A DNA stretch of 64,000 bases from Nevskiaceae bacterium (GTDB taxonomy: Bacteria > Pseudomonadota > Gammaproteobacteria > Steroidobacterales > Steroidobacteraceae): the NCBI GenBank assembly GCA_024234075.1, contig JACKOV010000005.1:62001-126000 (forward strand), in the 5' to 3' direction. The notes under the pieces are model-generated. The model searched no databases, had not been told where the DNA came from, and saw nothing but the letters and a program-made list of their open reading frames with translations. Shown in pieces: positions 26,425 to 35,158 of this stretch; position 1 is the stretch's first letter; the number at the start of each line of letters is the position of its first letter. A program made the translations under genes and the position numbers.

Positions 26425-28736
26425 AGGATCTGACCCCCACTCGCGTCAGGCGTTTGCAAGACCTGTTCGAACAGGCCCTGGACGTTCCTGCCACCGAGCG
26501 GACAGCGCTTCTCGATCGCGAAAGCGGCAATGACGACGCCTTGCGGGAGGAAGTGCTGGCGTTGATCGCTGCGCACGAGAGCAGTACGACCATCCTGGGA
26601 CGTGCATTGTCCTTCGACCGGGATCTGGTCGGCACAGCGGATGGGTCGCGCTGGTTGGGGGCGCGTCTGGGCCCCTGGCGTGTGACGCGCGTGATCGGCA
26701 TCGGCGGCATGGGGACGGTCTGCGAGGCGATGCGCGCCGATGAGCAGTTCGAGAAGCGCGTGGCCGTCAAGTTTCTGCATGCCCACGCATGCACGTCTTC
26801 GGCCGCGCAGGGGTTTCGCGTCGAGCGGCAGATCCTGGCCAACCTCGATCATCCGAATGTGGCGACGCTGCTCGATGGCGGTGTCACCGAGGACGGCCAG
26901 CCCTATCTGGTGATGGAGTACGTCGATGGCGAGCCGATCACGGTGTGGGCGGATGCGCGGTCGTTGTCCCGTCGTGCGCGCGTCGAGCTGTTCCTGCAGG
27001 TCTGTGCAGCGGTCGAAGCGGCTCACCGCAACCTGATCGTCCATCGCGATCTCAAACCGGGGAATATCCTGGTGACTACCGATGGGCGCGTGAAGCTGCT
27101 CGACTTCGGCATCGCGCAGTTGCTGGGCGATGCCGGTGCGGCATCCGGCACGAGCAGTGCTGGTTCGGTGTCGTTCACGCCGGCCTACGCGGCACCGGAA
27201 CAGATGCGTGCGCAGCCGGTGACCACGGCTGCAGACGTGTTCTCCTTGGGCGTAGTGCTGGTCAGGTTGCTGACGGGGCGCCTGCCGTTCGAAGAGCGCC
27301 GTGGTGTCGATGTGGTTGCGGGACCCACGGGACTGGAAGCGGATCTCGATTCGATCACCGCGCAGGCCATGTGCGTCGAACCCGGGGGGCGTTACTCCAC
27401 GGTCCAGGAGCTGCGCACGGATCTGGAGCGTTGGCTGAACGGCCTGCCTGTCACGGCGTACTCGGGCGGGCACGGCTACCGGTTGGCCAAGTTCCTGCGC
27501 CGCCATCGCGTGGGCAGTGCGCTGGCCGCGACGGCCGTTGCCGGGATCCTGGCGATGTCCGGCATCGCGCTCTGGCAGGCCCGGGCGGCAGAGCAGGCGG
27601 CCACGGACCAGAGGCAATTGAATGCCTTCCTGATGGAAGTGCTCACCATGTCCGATCCGTTCAGCGAGGGCGACGACCTCACGCTGAGCGCTGCGCTGGA
27701 TCGTGCCGCGGAGAGCATCGACAAGCGTTTCGCCAGCCGCCCGGATCTGTCGGCGGAGATTCGCTTCGGCATCGGCTACAGCATGGCCAATCGCTACCGG
27801 TTGGAGCAGGCGGAGGTGCAGCTGCGGCGGGCACTGCTGGAGAGTGAGGCGGCATTCGGCCTGCAGGATGTGCGCACGCTGCGGGTCATCGAAGGCATTG
27901 CGGGCGTGGATCTAGAGGCGAGCCGTTTTGCCGAAGCCGAAGCCGGATATCGGCAGGTCATCGAGGCGCTACGGGCCCAGGGGCGCACCGCCGAGCCTTT
28001 GATGGCGAAGGCGTTGAACAACCTCGGCAACGTGTACCTGCAGCAGGAGAATTACGTCGAAGCGGACAGCGTGTTGCGTCAGGCGCTGGCTGCGGAGCCG
28101 GCCCTGACCGAACCGCTGACCCCGCAGGAGCATGCCGATATCCTCAGCAATCTGGCCCACGCCGCGCACGGCATCGAGGACTTTGCGCGCGCCGATCAGT
28201 ACTACCGCGAGGCCGCTGGCGCCTACCGAGAGCTTTTCCCGGAAGGCAGCCCCGACCTGGCCATCCTCTACAACAATCACGCGCTGCTGCACGATGATCG
28301 TGGCGACCTGCAGCAGGCCTTGATCATGCAGCGCGAATCGCTGGCCATGCGGCGCAGGATTTTCCGCGATCAGCACCCCATGGTGGTGTCGGCGCTGGGC
28401 AGCATCTCCCGGTTGTCGCTGCGTTCCGGTGATTCGACGATGGCGCTCGCCTACGCTGCGGAGGGCGCCATGATGGCGGATCGCGTCTATACTGAGCCGA
28501 ATCGCATGCACCCGTCGGTCCATGCCACGCTGGCCGCCGCGCAGCTCGCGACCGGAGATGCTCCCGCAGCGCTGCGTTCCTGGCGCCGGGCCAGCGAGCT
28601 GCTGCGGGGGTTGCCCGATGCGCCGCCCAGCATCGTCAGCTGGGTCGAGGACGTACGACTGCGTCTTTGCGAACACCCCGCCGCGAGCTGCCCGGCGCCA
28701 AGCAGTGTATCCACGGCGCCGCCGCCGCCACGCTGA
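26421..28736 (+). CDS. Membrane Ser/Thr protein kinase with C-terminal TPR-like repeats
   Basis: 771 residues. An N-terminal helical segment of about 85 residues precedes a Hanks-type kinase domain: glycine loop IGIGGMGTV, Lys117 in VAVKFL, HRDLKPGN with Asp210, DFG, and APEQ in the activation region. A membrane helix lies near residues 364-386 (VGSALAATAVAGILAMSGIALW), and the remaining 370 residues form TPR-like repeats (ALNNLGNVYLQQENYVEADS) outside the cytoplasm. Kinases of this design are encoded next to ECF sigma factors and are thought to activate them by phosphorylation. Here the two genes overlap, which supports that. The signal sensed by the repeat domain is unknown. Confidence 0.92.
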   Translation: MKDLTPTRVRRLQDLFEQALDVPATERTALLDRESGNDDALREEVLALIAAHESSTTILGRALSFDRDLVGTADGSRWLGARLGPWRVTRVIGIGGMGTVCEAMRADEQFEKRVAVKFLHAHACTSSAAQGFRVERQILANLDHPNVATLLDGGVTEDGQPYLVMEYVDGEPITVWADARSLSRRARVELFLQVCAAVEAAHRNLIVHRDLKPGNILVTTDGRVKLLDFGIAQLLGDAGAASGTSSAGSVSFTPAYAAPEQMRAQPVTTAADVFSLGVVLVRLLTGRLPFEERRGVDVVAGPTGLEADLDSITAQAMCVEPGGRYSTVQELRTDLERWLNGLPVTAYSGGHGYRLAKFLRRHRVGSALAATAVAGILAMSGIALWQARAAEQAATDQRQLNAFLMEVLTMSDPFSEGDDLTLSAALDRAAESIDKRFASRPDLSAEIRFGIGYSMANRYRLEQAEVQLRRALLESEAAFGLQDVRTLRVIEGIAGVDLEASRFAEAEAGYRQVIEALRAQGRTAEPLMAKALNNLGNVYLQQENYVEADSVLRQALAAEPALTEPLTPQEHADILSNLAHAAHGIEDFARADQYYREAAGAYRELFPEGSPDLAILYNNHALLHDDRGDLQQALIMQRESLAMRRRIFRDQHPMVVSALGSISRLSLRSGDSTMALAYAAEGAMMADRVYTEPNRMHPSVHATLAAAQLATGDAPAALRSWRRASELLRGLPDAPPSIVSWVEDVRLRLCEHPAASCPAPSSVSTAPPPPR

Positions 28737-28806
28737 TTCTGCAGCTCTGCCGGCCTGTCGCCGGACGCATGGCGTCGAGCCGGTGTTGCTGCCCGATCCG
28801 CGGGAT

Positions 28807-30132
28807 CTATTGCATTTGCAGCAGCTGCGCCTGATCGCGCACGTACTCGGTCGCGGAACGGATTTTGGCGATCTGATCGTGCCGAACCAGACTGGCTTCG
28901 TTGCCCCAGCTGCAGCGCATGTAGTTCAGCAAGGCGGCCAGCTCGCGATCGTCCATCACGTTTCGAAACGGCGGCATCTTGTAGCGGTCGGGCAGGCCGC
29001 CGATCACGATCGGCATCGAGCCATTGAGCGTGATGTTGATGACCGACGAGGGGTCCGGATCCTGGATGGCCGGATTGCCGGCCAGGGGGGCGATGTGCGC
29101 GCCCTGTCCTTCGCCTTTCGCGCCGTGGCAGGAGCTGCAGTAGCGCCAGTACTCCGTCGCACCCGAGTCGCCGATCGGGGCACAGGCGGCTGTCAGCCGG
29201 GTTGATGTCCCGGTTGCCTCTGCCGCAGGGCGCAGCGCTTTCAAATAAACGCCGATGGCGGTCAGGTCGGCATCACTCAAGTATTGTGTGCTGCTGTTGA
29301 TCACTTCGGTCATCGTGCCGAAGGACGAGGAAAAGCGGTTGCGTCCGGTTTTCAGAAAGCGCGCGATGTCGGCCTCACTCCACTGTCCCAGACCCCTGCG
29401 GGGGTTGCCGCCGAGGTCGGGTGCCGACCAGTGATCGAGCTGGCCGCCGGTCAGGAACAACCGACCCTGCTCGTCGTAGGCGCGCTCCTGCTGGGCAATA
29501 CCTCGCGGGGTGTGGCAGGCGCCGCAATGGCCGAGGCCCTGCACCAGATAGGCGCCGCGATTCCACGCCGCGCTGGCGTCGGGCGAGTCGTGGTAGGGCT
29601 CGCTCGGGGCGAAGAGGGTGTTCCATACTGCCAGCGGCCAGCGCATGTTCAGCGGCCACGGGATGGATGTCGGTGCGTTGGCGCGTTTGACCGGCGCCAC
29701 GGCTGTCATGAAGTAGGCGTATAGGCTGCGAATGTCTGCGTCGCTGATCCTGGCGTAGGAGGGGTAGGGCATCGCGGGGTAGAGATAGCGCCGGCCGGGC
29801 GCGACGCCCTGGCGCATCGCCAGGTCGAAATCCTGCAGACTGTAGGCGCCGATGCCCGTCTCGGGATCGGGCGTGATGTTGGTGGCCTCGATGACACCGA
29901 GCGGTGTCGCCATCTTGAGCCCACCCGCGAAGTCCTGGCCACCGTGCGCGGTGTGGCAGGCCGCGCAGTTGCCGGCACGGGCCAGGTATTCACCCCGGCT
30001 GACCTCTTCAGCCGAGAACGCTGCCGCGGAGGCCTGCAGCGTCGATAGTGCAGGTCCGCGAACCACCACCACGAGCACCAGCAGCACCATGCAGGCTGCC
30101 AAGACACCGACGATCCAGCCGAAAATCCTCAT
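28807..30132 (-). CDS. Triheme membrane-bound cytochrome c (dehydrogenase electron acceptor)
   Basis: 441 residues with an N-terminal anchor/signal (IVGVLAACMVLLVLVVVV) and three heme sites: CAACH (residues 56-60), CGACH and CSSCH. The order and spacing match the cytochrome subunit of alcohol/aldehyde dehydrogenases (AdhB type). The gene lies 18 bases downstream of the molybdopterin subunit, so it probably takes electrons from that periplasmic enzyme to the respiratory chain. It is the third gene of the operon read from 32821. Confidence 0.9.
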   Translation of the reverse strand: MRIFGWIVGVLAACMVLLVLVVVVRGPALSTLQASAAAFSAEEVSRGEYLARAGNCAACHTAHGGQDFAGGLKMATPLGVIEATNITPDPETGIGAYSLQDFDLAMRQGVAPGRRYLYPAMPYPSYARISDADIRSLYAYFMTAVAPVKRANAPTSIPWPLNMRWPLAVWNTLFAPSEPYHDSPDASAAWNRGAYLVQGLGHCGACHTPRGIAQQERAYDEQGRLFLTGGQLDHWSAPDLGGNPRRGLGQWSEADIARFLKTGRNRFSSSFGTMTEVINSSTQYLSDADLTAIGVYLKALRPAAEATGTSTRLTAACAPIGDSGATEYWRYCSSCHGAKGEGQGAHIAPLAGNPAIQDPDPSSVINITLNGSMPIVIGGLPDRYKMPPFRNVMDDRELAALLNYMRCSWGNEASLVRHDQIAKIRSATEYVRDQAQLLQMQ

Positions 30133-30150
30133 GAAGTCCGCCGGTTCGCG

Positions 30151-32361
30151 CTAGGCCTTGGCGAGGTTGGGTTCGATCGGCAGCGCGCGTACGCGCCGGA
30201 CGCCGGGCAAGCGCGCCACGGCATTGCCGATGGCGGGCGCGATCGGCGGTACACCGGCTTCACCTGCGCCGCTCGGCGGGTTGTCGGTGGACAGGATGTC
30301 GATGTGCATCTCCGGCATGTCGGACATCCGCAGCACGCGGTATTCGCCGAAGTTGGATTCCTGGACTACGCCGTTGGCGATGGTCACCTGTTCGAACAAC
30401 GCGATGCCCATGCCGAACAGCAGGCCACCTTCCACCTGCGCTTCAAGATTGACGGGCTGGACCGCACGGCCGGCGTCGAACGCACACCAGATGTGATGCA
30501 CCCGGATCGTGCCGCTGGATTTGTCTCTGGAAAGCTCGACCACGACGCCCATGTGGCTGTCCAGGTCTGCAGAATAGGCGAGGCCGAGCGTGCGACCGGC
30601 GGGTGGAATCCGGCGCCCCCAGCCGGCGCGTTCTGTCACGACTTCCAGGACATGGACGGCGCGCGGCTCGTCCTTGAGGAGTTCGAGGCGCAGCGCAAGC
30701 GGATCCCGCTTGGTGGCGGCAGCGATCTCGTCGATCATGCTCTCGACGGCGAACACGCTGTAGCCGGCCGAGACGCCACGCAGCGCGCCGACGCCGATCC
30801 CGCGATCCTGTCGCACGTATTCGCAAAGGTAGTTGGGCAGCGCGTACTGTGGCGCGCCGCCGGAGATCACCAGGCCGTCCTTGCCGCCGGTTTTCTTGAT
30901 CATGTCCGGCGAGGTACGGGCGAAATAGGATTCGCCGACGACCCGGTGCCGCCAGCCGGTGATGTTGCCTTTCGAATCGAGGCCCACCGTCAGGCGCTGC
31001 GCCACGAGAGGGCGGAAGGGATCGACGGCCAGATCGTCCTCGCGGCTGTAGGTCAGTTTCACCACCCGGCCCGGGAGCAGCCGTGCGACGAAGTAGGCAT
31101 CGACCGCGAAATCGATTTCGAAACGCCGTCCGAACCCGCCCCCCAGCAGCTTGGAATAGACCATGATCTGCTCGGGCGAGAGCCCCGAGTGCTTGGCGAT
31201 GGCGTCCTGGATCTTTGTCGGGGACTGTGTTCCCGCCCAGATCTCGACCTTGTCGTCCCGAACTCTCGCCGTGGCGTTCATCGGCTCCATGCACATGTGC
31301 GCGACGTGGTTCGCCACGTAGTCGGCGACCAGGGTGCGGGAGGCCTGCTCGATCGCGGTGCGTGCATCGCCATCATCCCGCATCGCAACCGCTGCCGCGG
31401 CGGGATCGGCCGCGGCACGCAGGTAATCGGCGATCACCTCCGCCGTCGAATAGGAACGGGCTTTGGCTTCGGTGGACCACTTGACCCGCAGTGAGCGCTT
31501 GGCACGCTGGGTCGCTTCCACGGTTTCACCGATCACCACCACGCCGCCCGGAACGATGGCTGTTTGCAGAATGCCCGGCAAGCTGCGTGCTGCGGCATCG
31601 TCGACTGCGAGTGCTTTTTCTCCCTGAACGGGAGGACGCAGGATCGCGGCGTGGAGGAGCCCGTCCATCTGCATGTCGATGCCGAAGGCGGCGCTGCCGT
31701 CGACTTTCGACGGCACGTCCTTTCTGGGCAGCCGGGAACCGATGTAGCGGAATTGCTCGGGGCGCTTCAGGTCGTCTTTGGAGGCGACCGGCAGCTTGCT
31801 GGGCAGCTTCGCGGTGGCGGCAAGCCTGCCGTATGAAATGGATCGACCCGTTGCCACATGCAGCACTCTTCCCGGCTCGGTGCTGAGGCTGTCCGCCGCG
31901 ACCCGCCATTGTGCGGCGGCGCAGGCGAGCAGGACCTTGCGAGCCTGTGCGCCGATCAGGCGCATCCGCTCGAAATTGTTGTGCAGTGAAGTGCTGCCGA
32001 AGGTCGTGATCGTGCCGTTGAGGCCGTAGATCTGGCGATCCGTCCGGGACTGCACGACTTTGACCCGGTCCCAGTCCGCGTCCATTTCCTCCGCGATACA
32101 AAGCGGCAGCGAGGTCATGACGCCCTGTCCCATCTCGGCTTGCGCAAAGACGAGAACGACCGTCTCGTCGGTGCCGATCGTGACCCAGGCATTCGGCGCG
32201 AGTGTGGCGGGGGGCGTCCCGACGGGGTTCGCCGTAGCCGCCGGCTGCCCGAGCGTGATGGCGACGGTCAACGCGCCGGCAGACACCAGGAAGCTGCGGC
32301 GGTCGAGACGTATCGGACCTCGGGCCAGGTCGTCACCAGGTTCAGGAGTCAGCGGCCGCAC
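30151..32361 (-). CDS. Molybdenum hydroxylase large subunit (isoquinoline 1-oxidoreductase/aldehyde dehydrogenase-like)
   Basis: About 736 residues. A Tat signal (LDRRSFLVSAGALTVAI) indicates folded export. Molybdopterin-cytosine-dinucleotide enzyme motifs are FAQAEMGQGVMTSL, LLGGGFGRRFEIDF, GALRGVSAGYSVFAVESMID and the catalytic Glu segment PSGAGEAGVPPIAPAIGNA. The family hydroxylates N-heteroaromatics or oxidises aldehydes. I chose GTG 32361 because it overlaps the small subunit's end by 20 bases with AAGGCA in front and starts just before the Tat signal; the longer frame to 32559 is antisense-like. It works with the 2Fe-2S subunit upstream and the cytochrome downstream. Confidence 0.9.
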   Translation of the reverse strand: MRPLTPEPGDDLARGPIRLDRRSFLVSAGALTVAITLGQPAATANPVGTPPATLAPNAWVTIGTDETVVLVFAQAEMGQGVMTSLPLCIAEEMDADWDRVKVVQSRTDRQIYGLNGTITTFGSTSLHNNFERMRLIGAQARKVLLACAAAQWRVAADSLSTEPGRVLHVATGRSISYGRLAATAKLPSKLPVASKDDLKRPEQFRYIGSRLPRKDVPSKVDGSAAFGIDMQMDGLLHAAILRPPVQGEKALAVDDAAARSLPGILQTAIVPGGVVVIGETVEATQRAKRSLRVKWSTEAKARSYSTAEVIADYLRAAADPAAAAVAMRDDGDARTAIEQASRTLVADYVANHVAHMCMEPMNATARVRDDKVEIWAGTQSPTKIQDAIAKHSGLSPEQIMVYSKLLGGGFGRRFEIDFAVDAYFVARLLPGRVVKLTYSREDDLAVDPFRPLVAQRLTVGLDSKGNITGWRHRVVGESYFARTSPDMIKKTGGKDGLVISGGAPQYALPNYLCEYVRQDRGIGVGALRGVSAGYSVFAVESMIDEIAAATKRDPLALRLELLKDEPRAVHVLEVVTERAGWGRRIPPAGRTLGLAYSADLDSHMGVVVELSRDKSSGTIRVHHIWCAFDAGRAVQPVNLEAQVEGGLLFGMGIALFEQVTIANGVVQESNFGEYRVLRMSDMPEMHIDILSTDNPPSGAGEAGVPPIAPAIGNAVARLPGVRRVRALPIEPNLAKA

Positions 32362-32821
32362 GTTCGATTGCCTTGATGATCCTGCCGTAGGTCGCGCAGC
32401 GGCAGATGTTCCCGTCCATGTACGCCACGATCTGCTCGCGACTGGGCTTGGGCGTATGTGCGAGCAATGCAGCGGCCTGCATGATCTGCCCGGACTGACA
32501 GTAGCCGCACTGTGGTACCTGTTCCGCGATCCAGGCCTTTTGCAGCGGATGCGACCCATCGGAAGAGAGGCCCTCGATGGTCGTGACTCTGCGCCCGATC
32601 ACCGATTCCCAGGGGATCGCGCAGGCGCGCACCGGCTCGCCGTCCAGATGCACGGTGCAGGCGCCGCATTGCGCGATGCCGCAGCCGAACTTGGTTCCGG
32701 TGAGCTGCAGGTGTTCGCGGATCACCCAGAGCAGCGGGGTATCCGGCGGTACGGTCACTCGTACCTGTTTGCCATTGATGGTGATTTGGTTGGTGGGTTC
32801 GGTCTGCACGGGCGGCTCCAA
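32342..32821 (-). CDS. [2Fe-2S] small subunit of the molybdenum hydroxylase
   Basis: 159 residues, the usual size. Plant-type cluster ligands are Cys47, Cys52, Cys55 and Cys67 (CGIAQCGACTV); the second cluster uses Cys105, Cys108, Cys140 and Cys142 (CGYCQSGQIM, NICRCATYGRI). It carries electrons from the molybdenum centre. It lacks its own signal and is presumably exported together with the Tat-bearing large subunit. First gene of a three-gene operon; the adjacent divergent gene is the DUF1838-like protein at 33184. Confidence 0.94.
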   Translation of the reverse strand: MEPPVQTEPTNQITINGKQVRVTVPPDTPLLWVIREHLQLTGTKFGCGIAQCGACTVHLDGEPVRACAIPWESVIGRRVTTIEGLSSDGSHPLQKAWIAEQVPQCGYCQSGQIMQAAALLAHTPKPSREQIVAYMDGNICRCATYGRIIKAIERAAADS

Positions 32822-33117
32822 CGCGATTTGCGTGCAAGGCCGGCGTTATATCGGCCAACATGATATGAGACCAGCCTCTCTCTGTCTGCATTCCCAAGAC
32901 ATGGATGCCTGCCCGCGTGGCGAACGACTCTGGTGGTGGGGAGGTGGTGGTCGGGCCATGCCGCGCGCCGGTGTCTTCCACTTTGCGGCAGCCAACCGCC
33001 ATGCCCCAGGCCGCCCGCATGCGGCAGCCCGGTCAACAGCCTCGGGGCCGACAAGGGTTATCACAAAAACTGTGGCTGGATGGGGTAGCCCCTCATCATC
33101 GCTGCCGGGCCCTGGAG

Positions 33118-33158
33118 TTGCCGTCGAGTGGTTGATCCCGGTATATACAACGATGTAT
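33118..33158 (+). promoter_or_regulatory. Candidate promoter with overlapping inverted repeat
   Basis: TTGCCG (33118-33123), an 18-base spacer and TATATA (33142-33147) resemble a housekeeping sigma promoter. Directly over the -10 and start region lies ATACA-ACGA-TGTAT (33145-33158), a perfect 5-4-5 inverted repeat, suitable as a repressor site. The gene start is 26 bases further on. The rest of 32822-33117 shows no gene. Confidence 0.45.
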
Positions 33159-33183
33159 CGGCGTAGCGTCGGAGGGACTCAAA

Positions 33184-33984
33184 TTGCGCAGACTTTCTTT
33201 GGCGGTATTTCTGGTCTGCTTCGCGGTATCGGGTGGCGTATCCGCGGGCGAAGTGACCTACAAGGATTTCGAGACGTTCGCGAATTCGCGCTTCGGGCCG
33301 CCTGACGGCAAGGCGCGCTATTGGTACGGCGTGGGGCCGGTGCGCGACGTGGCTACCGGCAAGACGCTGTACAGGTTCGAGTACTACGATACCGTTCGGC
33401 ACTATGTCGATCCCAAGGATCCGAATCGCCGCTTCGGCATCGTGCGCAAGCTCGACTTGTTTCGTGACGCGAAGACGAACGACCTGCTGACCACGTTCAA
33501 CGGCAAGCCCGTGGAGTCGTGGATCTTCCCGTATCAGCTGTTCGAGCTGCAGTACAAGGACGGCGCCGTCAGCATGTCGATCACGCAGGGCGGCGGAAAG
33601 TTCCTGCGCACGCATGTGTTTCCCGACATCGAGATGCTGCGTCACGGTGGCAATTTGCACATCACGATTCCCGGCTTTTTCACGGTGAGACGTCCGGAGA
33701 TTCCGGATGCCGTCCAGGCTTTTACGATGAGCTCGCTATTCGTGGTGTGCGAGCGGAACTGCTCCGGGTCACCGCAGGTCGACTGGGTCCAGGCGGGTGT
33801 CAATCCGGCACCGCCATGGGCCGACAGCGCGGGACAAGGTCTCCTCTACATGTTCATGTCGGGTGCGCGATTCGAGCAATACGCCGATCTGCCGCAGTCG
33901 GTGCGCACAGTCATCGATGCGCAGTATCCGGAATGGCGTCAACCCGCCAAGGATCTTGCCGAAATCGAGGCCTTGCAACGGTAG
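33184..33984 (+). CDS. Secreted DUF1838-like protein
   Basis: 266 residues: signal peptide (LSLAVFLVCFAVSGGVSAGE), then KARYWYGVGPVRDVATGKTL, PYQLFELQYKDGAVSMSITQ and PWADSAGQGLLYMFMSGARF before YADLPQSVRTVIDAQYPEW. The layout resembles DUF1838, in which a WADS-G-GLLY block precedes a final helix. Function unknown. TTG at 33184 is supported by GGAGGG 7 bases upstream. Its divergent partner is a molybdenum hydroxylase operon, suggesting a role in the same catabolic process. Confidence 0.65.
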   Translation: MRRLSLAVFLVCFAVSGGVSAGEVTYKDFETFANSRFGPPDGKARYWYGVGPVRDVATGKTLYRFEYYDTVRHYVDPKDPNRRFGIVRKLDLFRDAKTNDLLTTFNGKPVESWIFPYQLFELQYKDGAVSMSITQGGGKFLRTHVFPDIEMLRHGGNLHITIPGFFTVRRPEIPDAVQAFTMSSLFVVCERNCSGSPQVDWVQAGVNPAPPWADSAGQGLLYMFMSGARFEQYADLPQSVRTVIDAQYPEWRQPAKDLAEIEALQR

Positions 33985-34060
33985 TGGCGGCGCGGGCAAC
34001 AAGTGGCGGACCCGCGATGTCGTATCATTCCCGAGGGGTACTTCGTTTGCGTGGCCGCGA

Positions 34061-34660
34061 ATGCGCCGACCCATGTCGCGACCGCTCGATAAGCTGCTCA
34101 AGGAAATCGCTGCCTGCAGACACTGCGCTGCAGATCTCCCCTTGGGCTCCCGTCCGGTTCTGCAGGCGCACCGCGCGGCGCGATTGCGTATCATCGGGCA
34201 GGCGCCGGGGCGAAAGGTTCACGAGAGTGGAATACCCTGGGCCGACGCGTCCGGAGATCGATTGCGCGATTGGCTCGGGGTGACGTCGGCACAGTTCTAC
34301 GATTCCAGGAAAATTGCGCTCGTTCCGATGGGGTTCTGCTATCCGGGCAAGGGCAGTTCGGGCGACCTGCCGCCGCGCCCGGAGTGCGCTCCGCTCTGGC
34401 AAGTGAAGTTGAACGCCCAGCTGCGCGACGTCGGGCTGACACTGCTGATCGGGCGCTATGCACAGGCGTACTATCTGGCCGAGCGCCGCAAGCCAACGCT
34501 GGGTGATACCGTCAGGGCCTGGGAAGACTATCTGCCCTCGGGTTACTTCCCGTTGCCGCATCCCTCGCCACGCAATCAGCTGTGGCTGGCCAGGAATCCC
34601 TGGTATGGCAAAGAGGTATTGCCGGCACTCCGCAGAGCCGTGGGCTCATTGGGTTTGTAG
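34061..34660 (+). CDS. Uracil-DNA glycosylase family protein
   Basis: 199 residues. An N-terminal CRHCAADLPLG segment, the catalytic-loop region IIGQAPGRKVHESGIPWADA and SGDRLRDWLG, ALVPMGFCYPGKG, and the C-terminal HPSPRNQLW motif match the uracil-DNA glycosylase-like superfamily. Some members excise uracil, others lack activity. The CxxC pair at the N-terminus is not accompanied by the full four-Cys cluster of family 4 enzymes, so an iron-sulfur cluster is doubtful. ATG 34061 was chosen; ATG 34073 is equally possible and neither has a clear ribosome site. Confidence 0.8.
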   Translation: MRRPMSRPLDKLLKEIAACRHCAADLPLGSRPVLQAHRAARLRIIGQAPGRKVHESGIPWADASGDRLRDWLGVTSAQFYDSRKIALVPMGFCYPGKGSSGDLPPRPECAPLWQVKLNAQLRDVGLTLLIGRYAQAYYLAERRKPTLGDTVRAWEDYLPSGYFPLPHPSPRNQLWLARNPWYGKEVLPALRRAVGSLGL

Positions 34661-34716
34661 GAGCGGGTGGGTACGGCCTGCCGGAGCAGCACCGAACGGC
34701 AGGAATGCCCGGCCCG

Positions 34717-34917
34717 TCAACGACGCTCAACCGGCCCTCGCTCGGTCAGGATGTGGCGCGTCATGTCCCTGGCATCGCGGGTCTCGATGACCTGAGCTCG
34801 CGGGAGTTGGGCGGAATGATCGTTGCCCACCTGCCAGGTCATGACCAGATGGCGGGCGAGGACATCGGCGAGGTCGTGGTCGGAGAAGCCGTAAGGCTGC
34901 AGGATCTTGCGGAAGTC
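34717..34917 (-). pseudogene. Remnant of a DUF6683-like or unknown gene
   Basis: After a TAG codon this frame reads DFRKILQPYGFSDHDLADVL, ARHLVMTWQVGNDHSAQLPR and AQVIETRDARDMTRHILTER to a TGA, 66 codons that look like true protein. No start codon with a ribosome site precedes it. The layout (a helix with LADVLA-HL---W, then R-Q----A) reminds me of DUF6683 proteins, but this is from memory and weak. Probably a decayed gene. 34918-35158 shows only the leader of the next gene. Confidence 0.4.
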
Positions 34918-35158
34918 CTACTGAAGTCGACGGCTGCGCACCAGTGCGGCGATCTCTTAACGCGTTCGACGGTGCCTCACAAGACGATCCGTTCTGCGGC
35001 GAGGGCAGGCCTCGCATCCGGTGCTCCAAGCCCTTGTTGCAGGTCCAGGCTGCGTCGACGGCCACAACGGGTGCAAGTCTCGACTGCCTTCCGTAGAATT
35101 TTCAGGATACGCATATATCGAGGCCGCGGCCTCACAGACAACGAGGAGAGGCGGCGGT

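Noticed and set aside
28737..28806. Short GC-rich inverted repeat between the kinase and cytochrome genes
   Set aside because: The stem is only about five base pairs and has no T-run; too weak to call a terminator.
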